Made by a program: the position numbers and the translations under genes. Shown here in pieces: positions 17,794-26,516 of a DNA stretch of 55,013 bases (its first letter is position 1; each line of letters begins with the position of its first letter). Under the pieces are notes generated by a model, which worked only from the letters and a program-made list of their open reading frames with translations, was not told where the DNA came from and did no database searches. This DNA comes from Bradyrhizobium sp. (GTDB lineage Bacteria > Pseudomonadota > Alphaproteobacteria > Rhizobiales > Xanthobacteraceae), in contig JAQGKC010000092.1 in NCBI GenBank assembly GCA_028290305.1, positions 1 through 55,013 on the forward strand, given 5' to 3'.

Positions 17794-19275
17794 TCAGAAA
17801 AGGCGGTTGATGCGAAAGATGGCCGTCAGCGCATCGCCTTTAAGGCCTGGCTGCCCCGCTGCGATAAAGGCTGCACTTGGATTCTGGATCGACTGAACGA
17901 GATTCACGTAATCGAGTTCGATGCCAATGTCCAAATTCCTGGATGCACCTGGCGACCAGATCAGGTTGATACCGGCTCCGAAAAGACGAGCGTTGCCTTC
18001 CTGGGTGTTGAGGCCGGCGGCCACACCATTTGAATACGCCGTCGGCATGAAAAGCTGCATATAACCGACGTCGAAGTTGGTCCGCCACTCGGGTGAAAAG
18101 TAATGGGTGTACATCCCCACAGCGCTGTAGCTGGTTGATTGGCCAACGCCCGTCACGACGCCGGCCGCTGTAACCGTGGTCGGTATCATGTTTTGAGGTA
18201 CAGTTATGATACCGCCAATGCCACGCTTCATCGTTGCGTCGGAGACATCGTTTAGAGAGCCCGCGCTCTTGACCAGACCGATAAGACCGTTGTCATAAGC
18301 GGCCTGAAAGCGAAATTCATCGCCGGGTGCAACGAACGGCATGAGGTAGCGGAGTGAGAATCCGGCTGCCCAGCCGAGAGAGCTGGTAGGGTCGTTAAGC
18401 GGGCTGTAGGTCGAATTCAGCGTTGTTCCGTTGATAGTATTCTTAGTGAGGGCGAAGTTGGCCTGGATGAAACCCCACTTCGCGTCATCGCGTATGTTGC
18501 CGACCAGGACCGCTTCGCTGTCCAGTTGGTTGTTGTATTGGACGCTGGTCGCATATGGAACCAAACTCGTTCCAAGCGGTGAACCGTTGCCTGCGTTAAC
18601 GACGTTGCCGCCCATGTCGCTCTTGGCTTCGAGGGCCAAGGTTCCGGATATGCCGCCTCCGAAGGCGTACGTATAGGCCAGTTGTTTGACGCCGTTCGTG
18701 AAGCCCCCATAGATCACTGGCCCGAACATATAATCTGGAAAGGTGGTGAAGTTCTCGACGTTCACGCCAGCAGTCAGGCCGGCAAAGTTGACATAGCCTC
18801 GCTCCATGGTGACGGTGGTTGTGGCATTGCCGCCCGCGACGATAGCAGGTACGAATTCAGTCGAAGTCGCGGTGTTGCGCAGACCGTCCTGGTTGATGCC
18901 TCGCAACCAAAGCACGCTTTGGATCGTGCCATATGGCGTCTCCGTACGCGCATCGATATCGATGCGACCACGGACTTCCACGCCCGAAGTATCCTGTGTA
19001 CCAGCCTTCTGGCTGATTTTTCCGGTCGCCAGATTATAGACGTCATGACCGGGGGTGTATTCCGCCAGGAAGCGGATCATACCACCCACAGACACGCAAG
19101 TGTTTGAGCGCGGAACATAATAGAAGTCTGGACCATACGCGGCGCATGAATCCACATTCCTGGGAGGCGTAATTTTCAATGGCGGCGCATTGCTGATCGG
19201 GTCTGCAGCGTAGGCAGCGGCTGTAGCGATAATCGACAAAGGCGCTGCGAGCAGAGTGTACCTGTTAAATTTCAT
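17794..19275 (-). CDS. Outer-membrane porin (Porin_2-type)
   Basis: 493 residues. Signal peptide of 23 (MKFNRYTLLAAPLSIIATAAAYA), then the alphaproteobacterial porin start with CAAYGPDFYYVPRSNTCVSVGG, containing the conserved Cys pair, and alternating beta-strands such as VEVRGRIDIDARTETPYG. It ends in Phe (RINRLF), as outer-membrane barrels do. Length and pattern suit trimeric porins of Bradyrhizobium. ATG follows GAGGGG by a few nt. The promoter region (19276-19621) is shared with the divergent GntR gene and carries a perfect palindromic box, so substrate entry is probably controlled with the catabolic genes. Confidence 0.9.
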   Translation of the reverse strand: MKFNRYTLLAAPLSIIATAAAYAADPISNAPPLKITPPRNVDSCAAYGPDFYYVPRSNTCVSVGGMIRFLAEYTPGHDVYNLATGKISQKAGTQDTSGVEVRGRIDIDARTETPYGTIQSVLWLRGINQDGLRNTATSTEFVPAIVAGGNATTTVTMERGYVNFAGLTAGVNVENFTTFPDYMFGPVIYGGFTNGVKQLAYTYAFGGGISGTLALEAKSDMGGNVVNAGNGSPLGTSLVPYATSVQYNNQLDSEAVLVGNIRDDAKWGFIQANFALTKNTINGTTLNSTYSPLNDPTSSLGWAAGFSLRYLMPFVAPGDEFRFQAAYDNGLIGLVKSAGSLNDVSDATMKRGIGGIITVPQNMIPTTVTAAGVVTGVGQSTSYSAVGMYTHYFSPEWRTNFDVGYMQLFMPTAYSNGVAAGLNTQEGNARLFGAGINLIWSPGASRNLDIGIELDYVNLVQSIQNPSAAFIAAGQPGLKGDALTAIFRINRLF

Positions 19276-19402
19276 GTCCCCTCACTGTTTGAAAAATTCA
19301 GGAGAGCGGTCCGACCGGCACGACGGCGCTGCCGCCGATCGCCAGTTTCCCCCTTCCTTTTTTGATTGCTCCTGCTCGCAGTTGCCGGCGGGCGGATGCC
19401 TT

Positions 19403-19434
19403 ATTGTGCATCTTAAAACATTTTATGCATAAAA
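19403..19434. promoter_or_regulatory. Regulon box pair with perfect 14-bp palindrome
   Basis: TTTTATGCATAAAA at 19421-19434 is a perfect palindrome. TTGTGCAT lies at 19404-19412; its G|C centre (19408|09) is 19 bp from that of the strong box (19427|28). Position: about 150 bp before the porin start and 190 bp before the GntR start. Confidence 0.7.
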
Positions 19435-19601
19435 ATATCATTCACGCAATAGTTATTAGATTCGGCATAAATGCCCAGCTGATTCGGGGGATATACTTGA
19501 AATATGGTAAGAAATCAGTTTGGAAGCGATCCCCGATCGCTCGGGGCGTGTCAAATTTAGAAAATCATTTTATGATTGATCGAATGATTGACCGCGCCCT
19601 C

Positions 19602-19628
19602 CGTGTGCATAAAAGTATACTATGAGCA
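19602..19628. promoter_or_regulatory. Autoregulatory box at the first GntR gene
   Basis: TGTGCATAA at 19604-19612, 14 nt before the ATG. A GC-centred GAGCAT inside codons 2-3 is 19 bp downstream. No Shine-Dalgarno is visible between box and ATG, so a bound repressor would block the start region itself and the mRNA may be leaderless. Confidence 0.55.
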
Positions 19629-20350
19629 TCAACGAGACAAATGTGCCCGCTGGGTCGAAATCGCATAACGAACAGGCTGATCGCCCGTCTTCTCTTTCGG
19701 AGAAGGCGTTTCGCATTCTTCGGCAGCAGATTCTGAACGGTGAAATCCCGCCAGGTGAAAAGTTGAGAGTTGAGGTATTGCAGCGCGAACATGCGCTCTC
19801 AAGCAGTCCACTACGTGAGGCCCTCAACCGCCTCGTCGCGGAAGGGTTGGTGATTGCCGACGACCATCGTGGCTTTCGCGCCGCTCCAATGACTTCAGCC
19901 GACCTGCATGACATCACCAACTTTCGTCTCATCGTCGAGCCTGCCGCGCTCAGGCAATCCGTCGCCAATGGGAGCGACGAATGGGAAGCCAACGTCGTCG
20001 CCGCGTTTCATCGCCTGGAACGCGTTCGCGAACGCATTGCACGAGGCGAAATGCCCTTTAATGCGGAATGGACTGGGCGCCATAAGGATTTTCATACGGC
20101 GTTGATATCCGCCGCTCCGTCTCAACGGCTGCTGGCTGCTTGTTCTACTCTCTTCGACGTTTCGGAGCGATACAGGCGTTTTTCTGCGTTGAACCGAACG
20201 CAGGTTCGTGACACGACCGGCGAACATCGTCGATTGATGGAGACTGCCGTCGCACGGCAGGCCGAGCTATCAGTGGCCTTGCTCCGCGAGCACATCTCGC
20301 TCACAGCGCAGTCCACACTCGTCCTGCGACAATCGAAAGGGCATGGTTAG
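19622..20350 (+). CDS. GntR-family transcription regulator, FCD subfamily (copy 1)
   Basis: 242 residues. A winged HTH spans about residues 20-95 (SLSEKAFRILRQQILNGEIPPG, LSSSPLREALNRLVAEGLV). The all-helical FCD ligand domain follows (about 105-235) with candidate metal ligands Asp in TNFRLIVEPAALR, His in RHKDFHTALISAAP and His in LREHISLTAQ. FCD regulators usually bind carboxylic or aromatic acids and release DNA on binding. It is closely similar by eye to the regulator at 28577-29296 (same length, near-identical HTH), so the two may bind the same operator. It is divergent from the porin gene and faces the molybdenum-hydroxylase operon end-on. Confidence 0.92.
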   Translation: MSINETNVPAGSKSHNEQADRPSSLSEKAFRILRQQILNGEIPPGEKLRVEVLQREHALSSSPLREALNRLVAEGLVIADDHRGFRAAPMTSADLHDITNFRLIVEPAALRQSVANGSDEWEANVVAAFHRLERVRERIARGEMPFNAEWTGRHKDFHTALISAAPSQRLLAACSTLFDVSERYRRFSALNRTQVRDTTGEHRRLMETAVARQAELSVALLREHISLTAQSTLVLRQSKGHG

Positions 20351-20388
20351 CATGCCTGACGGGGCAGCGTTCCGGGCCGCCTAAATCT

Positions 20389-22596
20389 TCAACCGGTCAG
20401 AACGGCCTTCACCTGTGCTGGATCGAAGGGCATATCTCGTAGACGCCTGCCGGTTAACGCGTAGAACGCGTTCGCCACTGCGGCGCCCGTCATCGGAACG
20501 CCAAGTTCACCAGCACCGCTTGGTGACGCATCCGAAGCGACGATCTCGACTTGAATCTCGGGTACTTCGCTGGCGCGAAGAAGCTGATAGTCGTAAAAAT
20601 TGCTCTGCTGTACTTCGCCGTCCCGAATCGTTATTCGTTCCTTCAGCAGCGCAGACAGTCCGAAGACGATTCCACCTTCGATTTGTGCGATTAGATTTCG
20701 CGGCTGTACCGGAAGGCCGACATCGATTGCGGCCCAAAAACGATGGACGCGGATAACGCCGCTCGCACGATCTAGCGCGATTTCTGCGACGCCGGCAGCC
20801 AAAGAACTCTTGAGAGGCGCCAACGAGAGACCATGCGCGCGACCTTCAGGCGCCGCGCCGAAATTAGACATCGTCAGGACCTTGTCGAGCAGCGCGTGCG
20901 CCCGCCGATTTTCACCAAGCAATCGGCGCCGAAAGCTGACCGGATCGCTCTGAGCAGCAACCGATAGTTCGTCGATGAAGGACTCCGAGGCGAAGCGGTT
21001 GTGGCCATGCCCGATCCCGCGCCAAGCTGCTACACGAGAACGACGCGGTGTTATCAGATGCTCGGCCAGAACATTTGTTATTGCGTAGGGCGCGACGTCG
21101 GTTCCTCCCATGATGAGGTTATCCCTATCGCCGGCTCTCGCGAGCGCTTCCGGGGATTCAAAGCCTAACAGTGAGGGACATGCCACGCGGTGTTGCCACG
21201 TAACGACCCGACCCTCGCCGTCCAATGCAGCCCTCAATTTCTGTGCCGTCGCCGGGCGAAACCAACCCTGCCTGAGGTCATCTTCCCGTGTCCACATCAG
21301 CTTGACCGGCCGCCTCACTTCGCGCGAGATACACAATACATCGCGCAGAAGTTCGCGAGCGAACACGGTCCTGCGACCAAACGCGCCCCCCATCTGCATG
21401 AAGTGAAATCGTATCCGGTCCGGTGTGGTATCAAGCACTTGGGTCGCTACTGCCAAAGCAACGCTTTGACTCTGTGTGCCTATCCACACTTCCGCCCCCC
21501 TGCCGTCGCCGTCCACCGCCGCAACCGCTGCGAGCGGCTCCAGCTGTGCATGATAGACATGCTCCGTGGAATAATTCGCTTCGACCAGCCTGCCGCCTTT
21601 CGGCAGCTCCCATAACGCGTCACCTTGCTCGATCCAGATCACACCTCGCCGTGACATATCGGCGACGGCCTCAATGTTGTGCGCCAAGTCCGCCGAGCTG
21701 TCGGCCGATCTGAATGGAGAGTTTCGCGTCCATTCGACATCGAGCAATTCTCGTGCGGCCAGCGCGGTGTTCCATCGCTGCGCGACGACAGCGACCGCAT
21801 CCGGCAAACGCACCACGGCCAGCACGCCGGCCAGGGCCTTGGCTCGCTCGTCCGCAACGGATATTGGCATCTCTCCTTCTACCGGCGCTCGCAAGATGGC
21901 GGCGTGAACCATGTCCGGAATTCGGACATCGATCGAATATAATTCAGCCCCTCTTGTCTTTGCGGGTACATCTAGCCGCGGCACATCTGCTCCGATTAGC
22001 CTATACGCAATGCGGGGCTTCAAGTCGGCCTCCGTGATCACCGGCACATCGGTAACCAAGTCCGGAAAGGCAGCGATTTGTCCGAAACGTAACTTTCTTC
22101 TGCTCATCTGATCCACGATCACGCCAGGCTCGGACACCAAGTCGGTCGGAGCAACAGACCAGTGCCGCGCGGCGGTGTAGATAAGCACGCGCCGCACAGC
22201 TGCCCCGGCCTTGCGCAATACGTCGAAGTAGGCTTCCACAGACGTACTTCCGGCAGTGTAAAGCCTTCCGCCGAGTTTCGGGTTGCCGAACGTTTTGGGA
22301 TCCCCAGTAACGGTCTCGACCCGCACCTTCGACCAGTCTGCGTCAAGCTCCTCAGCCAGGATAAGCGGCAATGCCGTCATCACGCCCTGGCCCATTTCCG
22401 TCGCTGGCACCTTGATCGTCACGGTGTCATCGGCCGCAATACGGACCCAGCCTGTTATTGCTACCGCCCCGGCCTGAGCAACAGATTCACGGCTAATGGC
22501 AATCGAGCCGTTGGCAAGGATCGCCAACGTGGCAGCACCGCTACCAACGAGAAAAACCCGGCGACTGTGACTCCGCACATTCCGCACTGTGCTCAT
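20389..22596 (-). CDS. Xanthine-dehydrogenase-family molybdopterin-binding subunit (IorB/NicB-like)
   Basis: 735 residues. A twin-arginine leader ([19 protein letters not shown]) marks export to the periplasm. Motifs of the single-subunit IorB-type Mo subunit are present: [48 protein letters not shown] and, near the C-terminus, [21 protein letters not shown], whose Glu is the catalytic one in this family. With the [2Fe-2S] subunit and the cytochrome upstream it should form a three-part dehydrogenase that hydroxylates an N-heterocycle or oxidises an aldehyde with water as oxygen donor. Its ATG overlaps the Fe-S stop by 4 nt. Substrate not deducible. Confidence 0.9.
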   Translation of the reverse strand: MSTVRNVRSHSRRVFLVGSGAATLAILANGSIAISRESVAQAGAVAITGWVRIAADDTVTIKVPATEMGQGVMTALPLILAEELDADWSKVRVETVTGDPKTFGNPKLGGRLYTAGSTSVEAYFDVLRKAGAAVRRVLIYTAARHWSVAPTDLVSEPGVIVDQMSRRKLRFGQIAAFPDLVTDVPVITEADLKPRIAYRLIGADVPRLDVPAKTRGAELYSIDVRIPDMVHAAILRAPVEGEMPISVADERAKALAGVLAVVRLPDAVAVVAQRWNTALAARELLDVEWTRNSPFRSADSSADLAHNIEAVADMSRRGVIWIEQGDALWELPKGGRLVEANYSTEHVYHAQLEPLAAVAAVDGDGRGAEVWIGTQSQSVALAVATQVLDTTPDRIRFHFMQMGGAFGRRTVFARELLRDVLCISREVRRPVKLMWTREDDLRQGWFRPATAQKLRAALDGEGRVVTWQHRVACPSLLGFESPEALARAGDRDNLIMGGTDVAPYAITNVLAEHLITPRRSRVAAWRGIGHGHNRFASESFIDELSVAAQSDPVSFRRRLLGENRRAHALLDKVLTMSNFGAAPEGRAHGLSLAPLKSSLAAGVAEIALDRASGVIRVHRFWAAIDVGLPVQPRNLIAQIEGGIVFGLSALLKERITIRDGEVQQSNFYDYQLLRASEVPEIQVEIVASDASPSGAGELGVPMTGAAVANAFYALTGRRLRDMPFDPAQVKAVLTG

Positions 22597-23051
22597 AAGC
22601 CACCTTCCTTGACCACTCGCTCAATTGCCCGGGTAATTCGGCTGTAGGTCCCACAGCGACAGAGATTACCGTCCATGTGCTGGACGATTTGCTCGCGTGT
22701 GGGTGTCTTCACATTGAGGAGGAGTGCGGCTGCCTGCATGATCTGCCCCGACTGACAGTATCCACATTGCGGTACTTCCTCGGCGATCCAGGCCCTCTGC
22801 AGCGGATGATCGCCCAGCCGATCCAGACCTTCGATTGTCGTAATCTTCTTACCTTGCACATCTACAATCGGAGTCACGCACGAGCGCTCCGCCTTACCGT
22901 CAACGTGAACGGTGCAAGCGCCACACATTGCAGCGCCGCACCCATATTTCGTTCCTGTAAGCCCGAGGTGGTCCCGCAGTACCCACAACAACGGCGTGGT
23001 CTCCGAGGTGTCGACCGCGACCCGTTCATCATTAACGTCCAGATAAAGCAT
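22593..23051 (-). CDS. [2Fe-2S] subunit of the molybdenum hydroxylase (IorA-like)
   Basis: 152 residues, normal for the small subunit. The N-terminal plant-ferredoxin-type cluster has [16 protein letters not shown] with a later Cys in ERSCVTP. The C-terminal helical cluster domain has [10 protein letters not shown] and [12 protein letters not shown]. It passes electrons from the Mo site to the cytochrome subunit. No own Tat signal is seen, so it is probably exported in complex with the Mo subunit. Translationally coupled to the next gene (ATGA). Confidence 0.95.
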   Translation of the reverse strand: MLYLDVNDERVAVDTSETTPLLWVLRDHLGLTGTKYGCGAAMCGACTVHVDGKAERSCVTPIVDVQGKKITTIEGLDRLGDHPLQRAWIAEEVPQCGYCQSGQIMQAAALLLNVKTPTREQIVQHMDGNLCRCGTYSRITRAIERVVKEGGL

Positions 23052-23147
23052 GAGAGCTCCGTGACACTTGTTTCCGACCGAACCGATTCGGCGCGCCCCG
23101 CGACGTCCAGTGACACACTCTTTGTCTGATTGGGCCGCTGGCAGCTG

Positions 23148-24383
23148 CTATCCTCTTGGCGGCAGTGTGCGCAACCAAGAAACTAGAGCATCGACGTCTG
23201 CCTCATCGAGCGAGGCCAAGTAGGGCCAGGGCATCGGGAAATGCAGATGTCGCCCGTCACGAGAAATGCCCTGCGTAAGGGCGCGTTTGATTTCCGCGTT
23301 GGTCCAGGCGCCAAGTCCCGCCGTCGGAGAAGAGGTGATGTTCGGCACCAAGACTTTTTCCGGACCAAGGCGCCTGCCACCGCGCCCTCCATCGCGGACA
23401 AAATCACTGACACCGTCGACCTCAGGCGTATGGCATCCCATGCAGTGGCCCAGCGTGGCGAGATAACGACCGCGTGTCATTTGATCGGTAGCTATCTCGT
23501 GCGCCGTGAACGGTCGCTGCGCATCGGGATAGACCTGCTCGTGGAACTCTTTCCGATATACGGGCCCGGGTGTCGGGTTACGAACCGGTGGGAGCGACAG
23601 CACATAGTTCGCGACGGCGTTCAAATCTTCTTCTGTCAATGCCTTGAAGAACGCCCACGGCATTCCTGGCGCAAGCGGCAGACCATTCGGCCGCACGCCG
23701 TGGACAAGCGCGCGCTTGAGATCTTCAACCGTCCATTCTCCAAGGCCTGTTTCCGGGTCGGACGTCAAGTTGCCAGCGGTAACACGAAACGCGGGCAAGT
23801 CGTATGCCCGCCCGCCGGACAATGCTTGACCGGGGGTCCCAAAATTAGTCGCGTTGCCCGAGTGGCAATTGCCGCAGGCAAGGATCGATTCCACCAGGTA
23901 CTTGCCTCGCTGTAGATTCGCTCCATCCGCACCGATTTTGACGGCGGCCGACGTTGCGGCTTTCGTAACGAGTTCATTTGCCGGCGCGCTGGGTAGCGGC
24001 TGCTCTTGGAGAGCATTTTGGTTGAGGCTCAACACCCACTCCACCAACTGCTTGGCCTCTGCCGGCGTCACACGATTGGCTGGCATGGCGGCAGCCCCCC
24101 AAACACCAGAGCCGCCCTGCATTACTTTTGCCACCAGCATGTCAACGGCTCCGGGTTGACCGTCGTACTTAGCGGCGACGTCTTTGTAAGCCGGGCCCAG
24201 GTGCTTCTTGTCAACTGCGTGGCAGGCCAGACAATTCTTCTGCCTGGCGAGATCCATGTTTGCCAGCGCTATCGAAAAGTGCCCTGACATCGCCACGCAT
24301 AGCACAAACAACAGAAGCTTCACGACAATCTTTACTCCGATCGGATGATCAAAGCTTGCCACGATAGCTTTCGGCTTAATCAT
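23148..24383 (-). CDS. Triple-haem cytochrome c subunit of the molybdenum hydroxylase
   Basis: About 411 residues from ATG 24383; the ORF is open further up to 24506 but that would overlap DoxX. A signal or anchor helix (KLLLFVLCVAMSGHFSIALA) precedes three CxxCH sites: CLACH, CGNCH and CMGCH, with later Met ligand candidates. Three-haem cytochromes of this type accept electrons from IorAB/NicAB-like dehydrogenases and hand them to the respiratory chain. A GTG at the helix itself, 11 nt after GGAG, is an alternative start. It is 47 bp after DoxX and 96 bp before the Fe-S gene, same strand. Confidence 0.88.
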   Translation of the reverse strand: MIKPKAIVASFDHPIGVKIVVKLLLFVLCVAMSGHFSIALANMDLARQKNCLACHAVDKKHLGPAYKDVAAKYDGQPGAVDMLVAKVMQGGSGVWGAAAMPANRVTPAEAKQLVEWVLSLNQNALQEQPLPSAPANELVTKAATSAAVKIGADGANLQRGKYLVESILACGNCHSGNATNFGTPGQALSGGRAYDLPAFRVTAGNLTSDPETGLGEWTVEDLKRALVHGVRPNGLPLAPGMPWAFFKALTEEDLNAVANYVLSLPPVRNPTPGPVYRKEFHEQVYPDAQRPFTAHEIATDQMTRGRYLATLGHCMGCHTPEVDGVSDFVRDGGRGGRRLGPEKVLVPNITSSPTAGLGAWTNAEIKRALTQGISRDGRHLHFPMPWPYLASLDEADVDALVSWLRTLPPRG

Positions 24384-24430
24384 TGCGGCGTTCCGCGGAA
24401 GGGCAATTTCCGAATCGACAATCTCGCTCT

Positions 24431-24910
24431 TCACGACGAGACTCGAAGCGGATGCGTCTGGACAAAGCGTCCGGGCTGGAGCCATGCGTCGAGTCCCCAA
24501 ACGCAACCAGCGCGCACGACAGCAAGATAAAGCAGCACGCCTACGTAAACGAGATGTTGGTCGATGATGAAGTTCGTTTTGTCTTCGATGTACGGCCAGT
24601 CCATATGCGCCATCCAGTAGAAAAACATCAGCAACGCGCCGAAACCAGCGCTGAGCCGGACCGTCAGCCCGACCAGAAGCGACAGACCGATCAGAAGATG
24701 TCCGTAAGCGACAAGGACAGATGTGATATGCGCGGCCGGAGGCGCCGCAAACATGGAAAAGAAATCTTGGAACGTCTTTGTGTGACCGAGAAAGCCGGCA
24801 ACGCTGAAGTCAGGCGACGCGACTTGACGAATTCCTGGATAGAGAAAGGTCCACGCCATGACGATGCGCAGATAGAGAATGATGACCCTCTCTGTAGTCG
24901 GCCGTTGCAT
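24431..24910 (-). CDS. DoxX-family membrane protein
   Basis: 159 residues with about four membrane helices. The start RVIILYLRIVMAWTFLYPGIRQ and the end GLDAWLQPGRFV are typical of the DoxX/DoxD group (small subunit of thiosulfate:quinone oxidoreductase and relatives). Placed directly before the cytochrome gene it may link the periplasmic dehydrogenase to the quinone pool; this is inference, since many DoxX proteins have no known role. It is 75 bp after the binding-protein gene. Confidence 0.85.
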   Translation of the reverse strand: MQRPTTERVIILYLRIVMAWTFLYPGIRQVASPDFSVAGFLGHTKTFQDFFSMFAAPPAAHITSVLVAYGHLLIGLSLLVGLTVRLSAGFGALLMFFYWMAHMDWPYIEDKTNFIIDQHLVYVGVLLYLAVVRAGCVWGLDAWLQPGRFVQTHPLRVSS

Positions 24911-24985
24911 GACGCATTATCTCCGTTTTGGATTTTAGAAACTAACTGATGCGAAAACAGTAACTGCGCGATAGCGAGCGATTGC

Positions 24986-26119
24986 TCATGGAACTGGCCG
25001 GTCACTCGTCGAAACTTTTTGACTTGATCCGCCTTGGCCAAGCACCGGATCGCCACTGACCGGACCAATGTAGGATTCGAAACGCTTGCGGAGGTCCGAC
25101 ACGAGGGACTCGGTTATGATGAAATCCCGGAATTGGTTTGCTGTGTTGTACTCGACGATCGGCTTGAGGCCTCCGGTCGGAACGACGTCCCCGCGCACGG
25201 ACCATACGCCCTGTCGCAACTGGTAATCTCGCGACAGTAGCCAAGCCCGAAACAGGCGAGCGGCATTGGGATGCGGCGCCCCGTTGAAGATGCCAAATCG
25301 GGTTTCGAAAATCGGAATCGGATCTTCGGAGGGGAACGCCACCCTGATTCGACTGAGCTCGTCACTACCCTGAGGAATGCTGCTGGCAGACACGTCGAAG
25401 GATAGCGCGGCTCTGCCGCTTACGATCTCCTGCGTCACGCCGAGATGGCCGCGAATGAATCGCGGCTTGTTCTCCATGAAGCGCTTCATGTAGTCCCAGC
25501 CGTACTTCTGGACGATGGTGTGGTAGAGATAGAGCGTGATGTCGTCGTCATGCGGATAGGTGGATACGATCTTTCCGCTGAACTCAGGCCTTAGAAAGTC
25601 CGACGCAGACCTCGGAACGTCGCCGGCAGCCACCTGAACTGGATTGTAAGCGTATGTCAGGGCGTAAACACGCACGCCGACGCTGTAGCCATCTGGATCT
25701 TTGAATTTTTCGAGGACCTGATCGAAGTTCGGGCCGCGGTCAGCCGATAGAACTCCTACGCGTTTCCAGCGCTCGAAATCTTGGATCGTTTGCAAGACGG
25801 CGACATCGGTCTCAATCTTGTTACGAGCAATTTGCTCATCGATGCGCGACGTGAGCTGATTGCTGAATCCGGCTACGAGATTGAATTCGATTCCTGGAAA
25901 CGATTTCGAAAACTCGTCGATCGCTCGTTGATGTGTTTTGGTGGGCCCACCTCCATAATAGTTCAGCCGGCCCTCCCGCTTCGCTTCCGAATAGAGCACG
26001 TCCAGATCGCTCGCCCCGCGCGCGCCAAGGCTCGATAAGCAGAGGGTGCCTCCCGAAGCGATTCCGGTATTTATGAACCTGCGGCGGCTGACTTTGACCG
26101 GACTAATGCGCGAGTTCAT
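24986..26119 (-). CDS. Periplasmic extracellular solute-binding protein
   Basis: 377 residues. A twin-arginine-like leader (SRRRFINTGIASGGTLCLSSLGARG) is followed by the type-2 binding-protein fold seen in Fe3+ and polyamine binders: YSEAKREGRLNYYGGGPTKTH, FSKSFPGIEFNLVAG, FEARFGIFNGAPHPNAARLF-like segment. No permease or ATPase genes are in the window, so it works with a distant ABC transporter or as a sensor. It is first in a probable operon with DoxX, cytochrome, Fe-S and Mo subunits, and a regulon box lies 35 bp upstream. Confidence 0.85.
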   Translation of the reverse strand: MNSRISPVKVSRRRFINTGIASGGTLCLSSLGARGASDLDVLYSEAKREGRLNYYGGGPTKTHQRAIDEFSKSFPGIEFNLVAGFSNQLTSRIDEQIARNKIETDVAVLQTIQDFERWKRVGVLSADRGPNFDQVLEKFKDPDGYSVGVRVYALTYAYNPVQVAAGDVPRSASDFLRPEFSGKIVSTYPHDDDITLYLYHTIVQKYGWDYMKRFMENKPRFIRGHLGVTQEIVSGRAALSFDVSASSIPQGSDELSRIRVAFPSEDPIPIFETRFGIFNGAPHPNAARLFRAWLLSRDYQLRQGVWSVRGDVVPTGGLKPIVEYNTANQFRDFIITESLVSDLRKRFESYIGPVSGDPVLGQGGSSQKVSTSDRPVP

Positions 26120-26151
26120 ACCGCCCTCCCGGACGCATATTATTAATCCAT

Positions 26152-26180
26152 TTTATGCACAATATATATGATCGTGCAAC
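26152..26180. promoter_or_regulatory. Regulon box pair before the Mo-hydroxylase operon
   Basis: TTTTATGCACAA (core 26154-26161) and TCGTGCAAC (centre 26176|77); centres are 19 bp apart. The strong box is about 35 bp upstream of the binding-protein ATG. Confidence 0.65.
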
Positions 26181-26354
26181 AAAAATGGATCAGATGCACC
26201 ATCCGGCTTGCCGGCATCCGTCGCCAATACCGGAGGAAACCCGAACTCGAACTGGCGGTCCGATGAGCTTTGATCTCCAGGGAACCCCAGCGGCCGGGCG
26301 GCCCAATCTGGCTGCACCAATCCCACCGGCAGACCTCAATCGCGAACGGGGCGG

Positions 26355-26465
26355 CAACGCCCAGATGTTGGACGTGTCGAGGCCCGGCTCCCAAACTTTT
26401 GGGCGCTACGGAAATTCCTCATGCCATGGCTGCGGGTCGAAACATCCCAGTGCTTCAGCGCTACG
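26355..26465 (-). pseudogene. VOC extradiol dioxygenase, C-terminal scrap
   Basis: The minus strand reads AEALGCFDPQPWHEEFP, then a TAG where Gln would fit, then RPKVWEPGLDTSNIWALPP. This parallels the end of the intact enzyme at 32373-33266 (ELGYWEPRQWHEERP, RPKVW). Nothing upstream of it matches. One of two such scraps in the island. Confidence 0.65.
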
Positions 26466-26516
26466 CGCGAACATATCCCTTCGAGCCGGACTGAAAGCGC
26501 TCACTCATGTCTTCCC

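Larger units (their letters stand above)
26120..26516. other. Regulatory gap with dioxygenase remnant
   Basis: About 400 bp between the binding-protein start and the MFS stop. It holds the box pair (26152-26180) and the remnant of an extradiol-dioxygenase C-terminus (26355-26465), both listed separately. The 130-codon plus ORF over it has no family resemblance. Confidence 0.6.
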
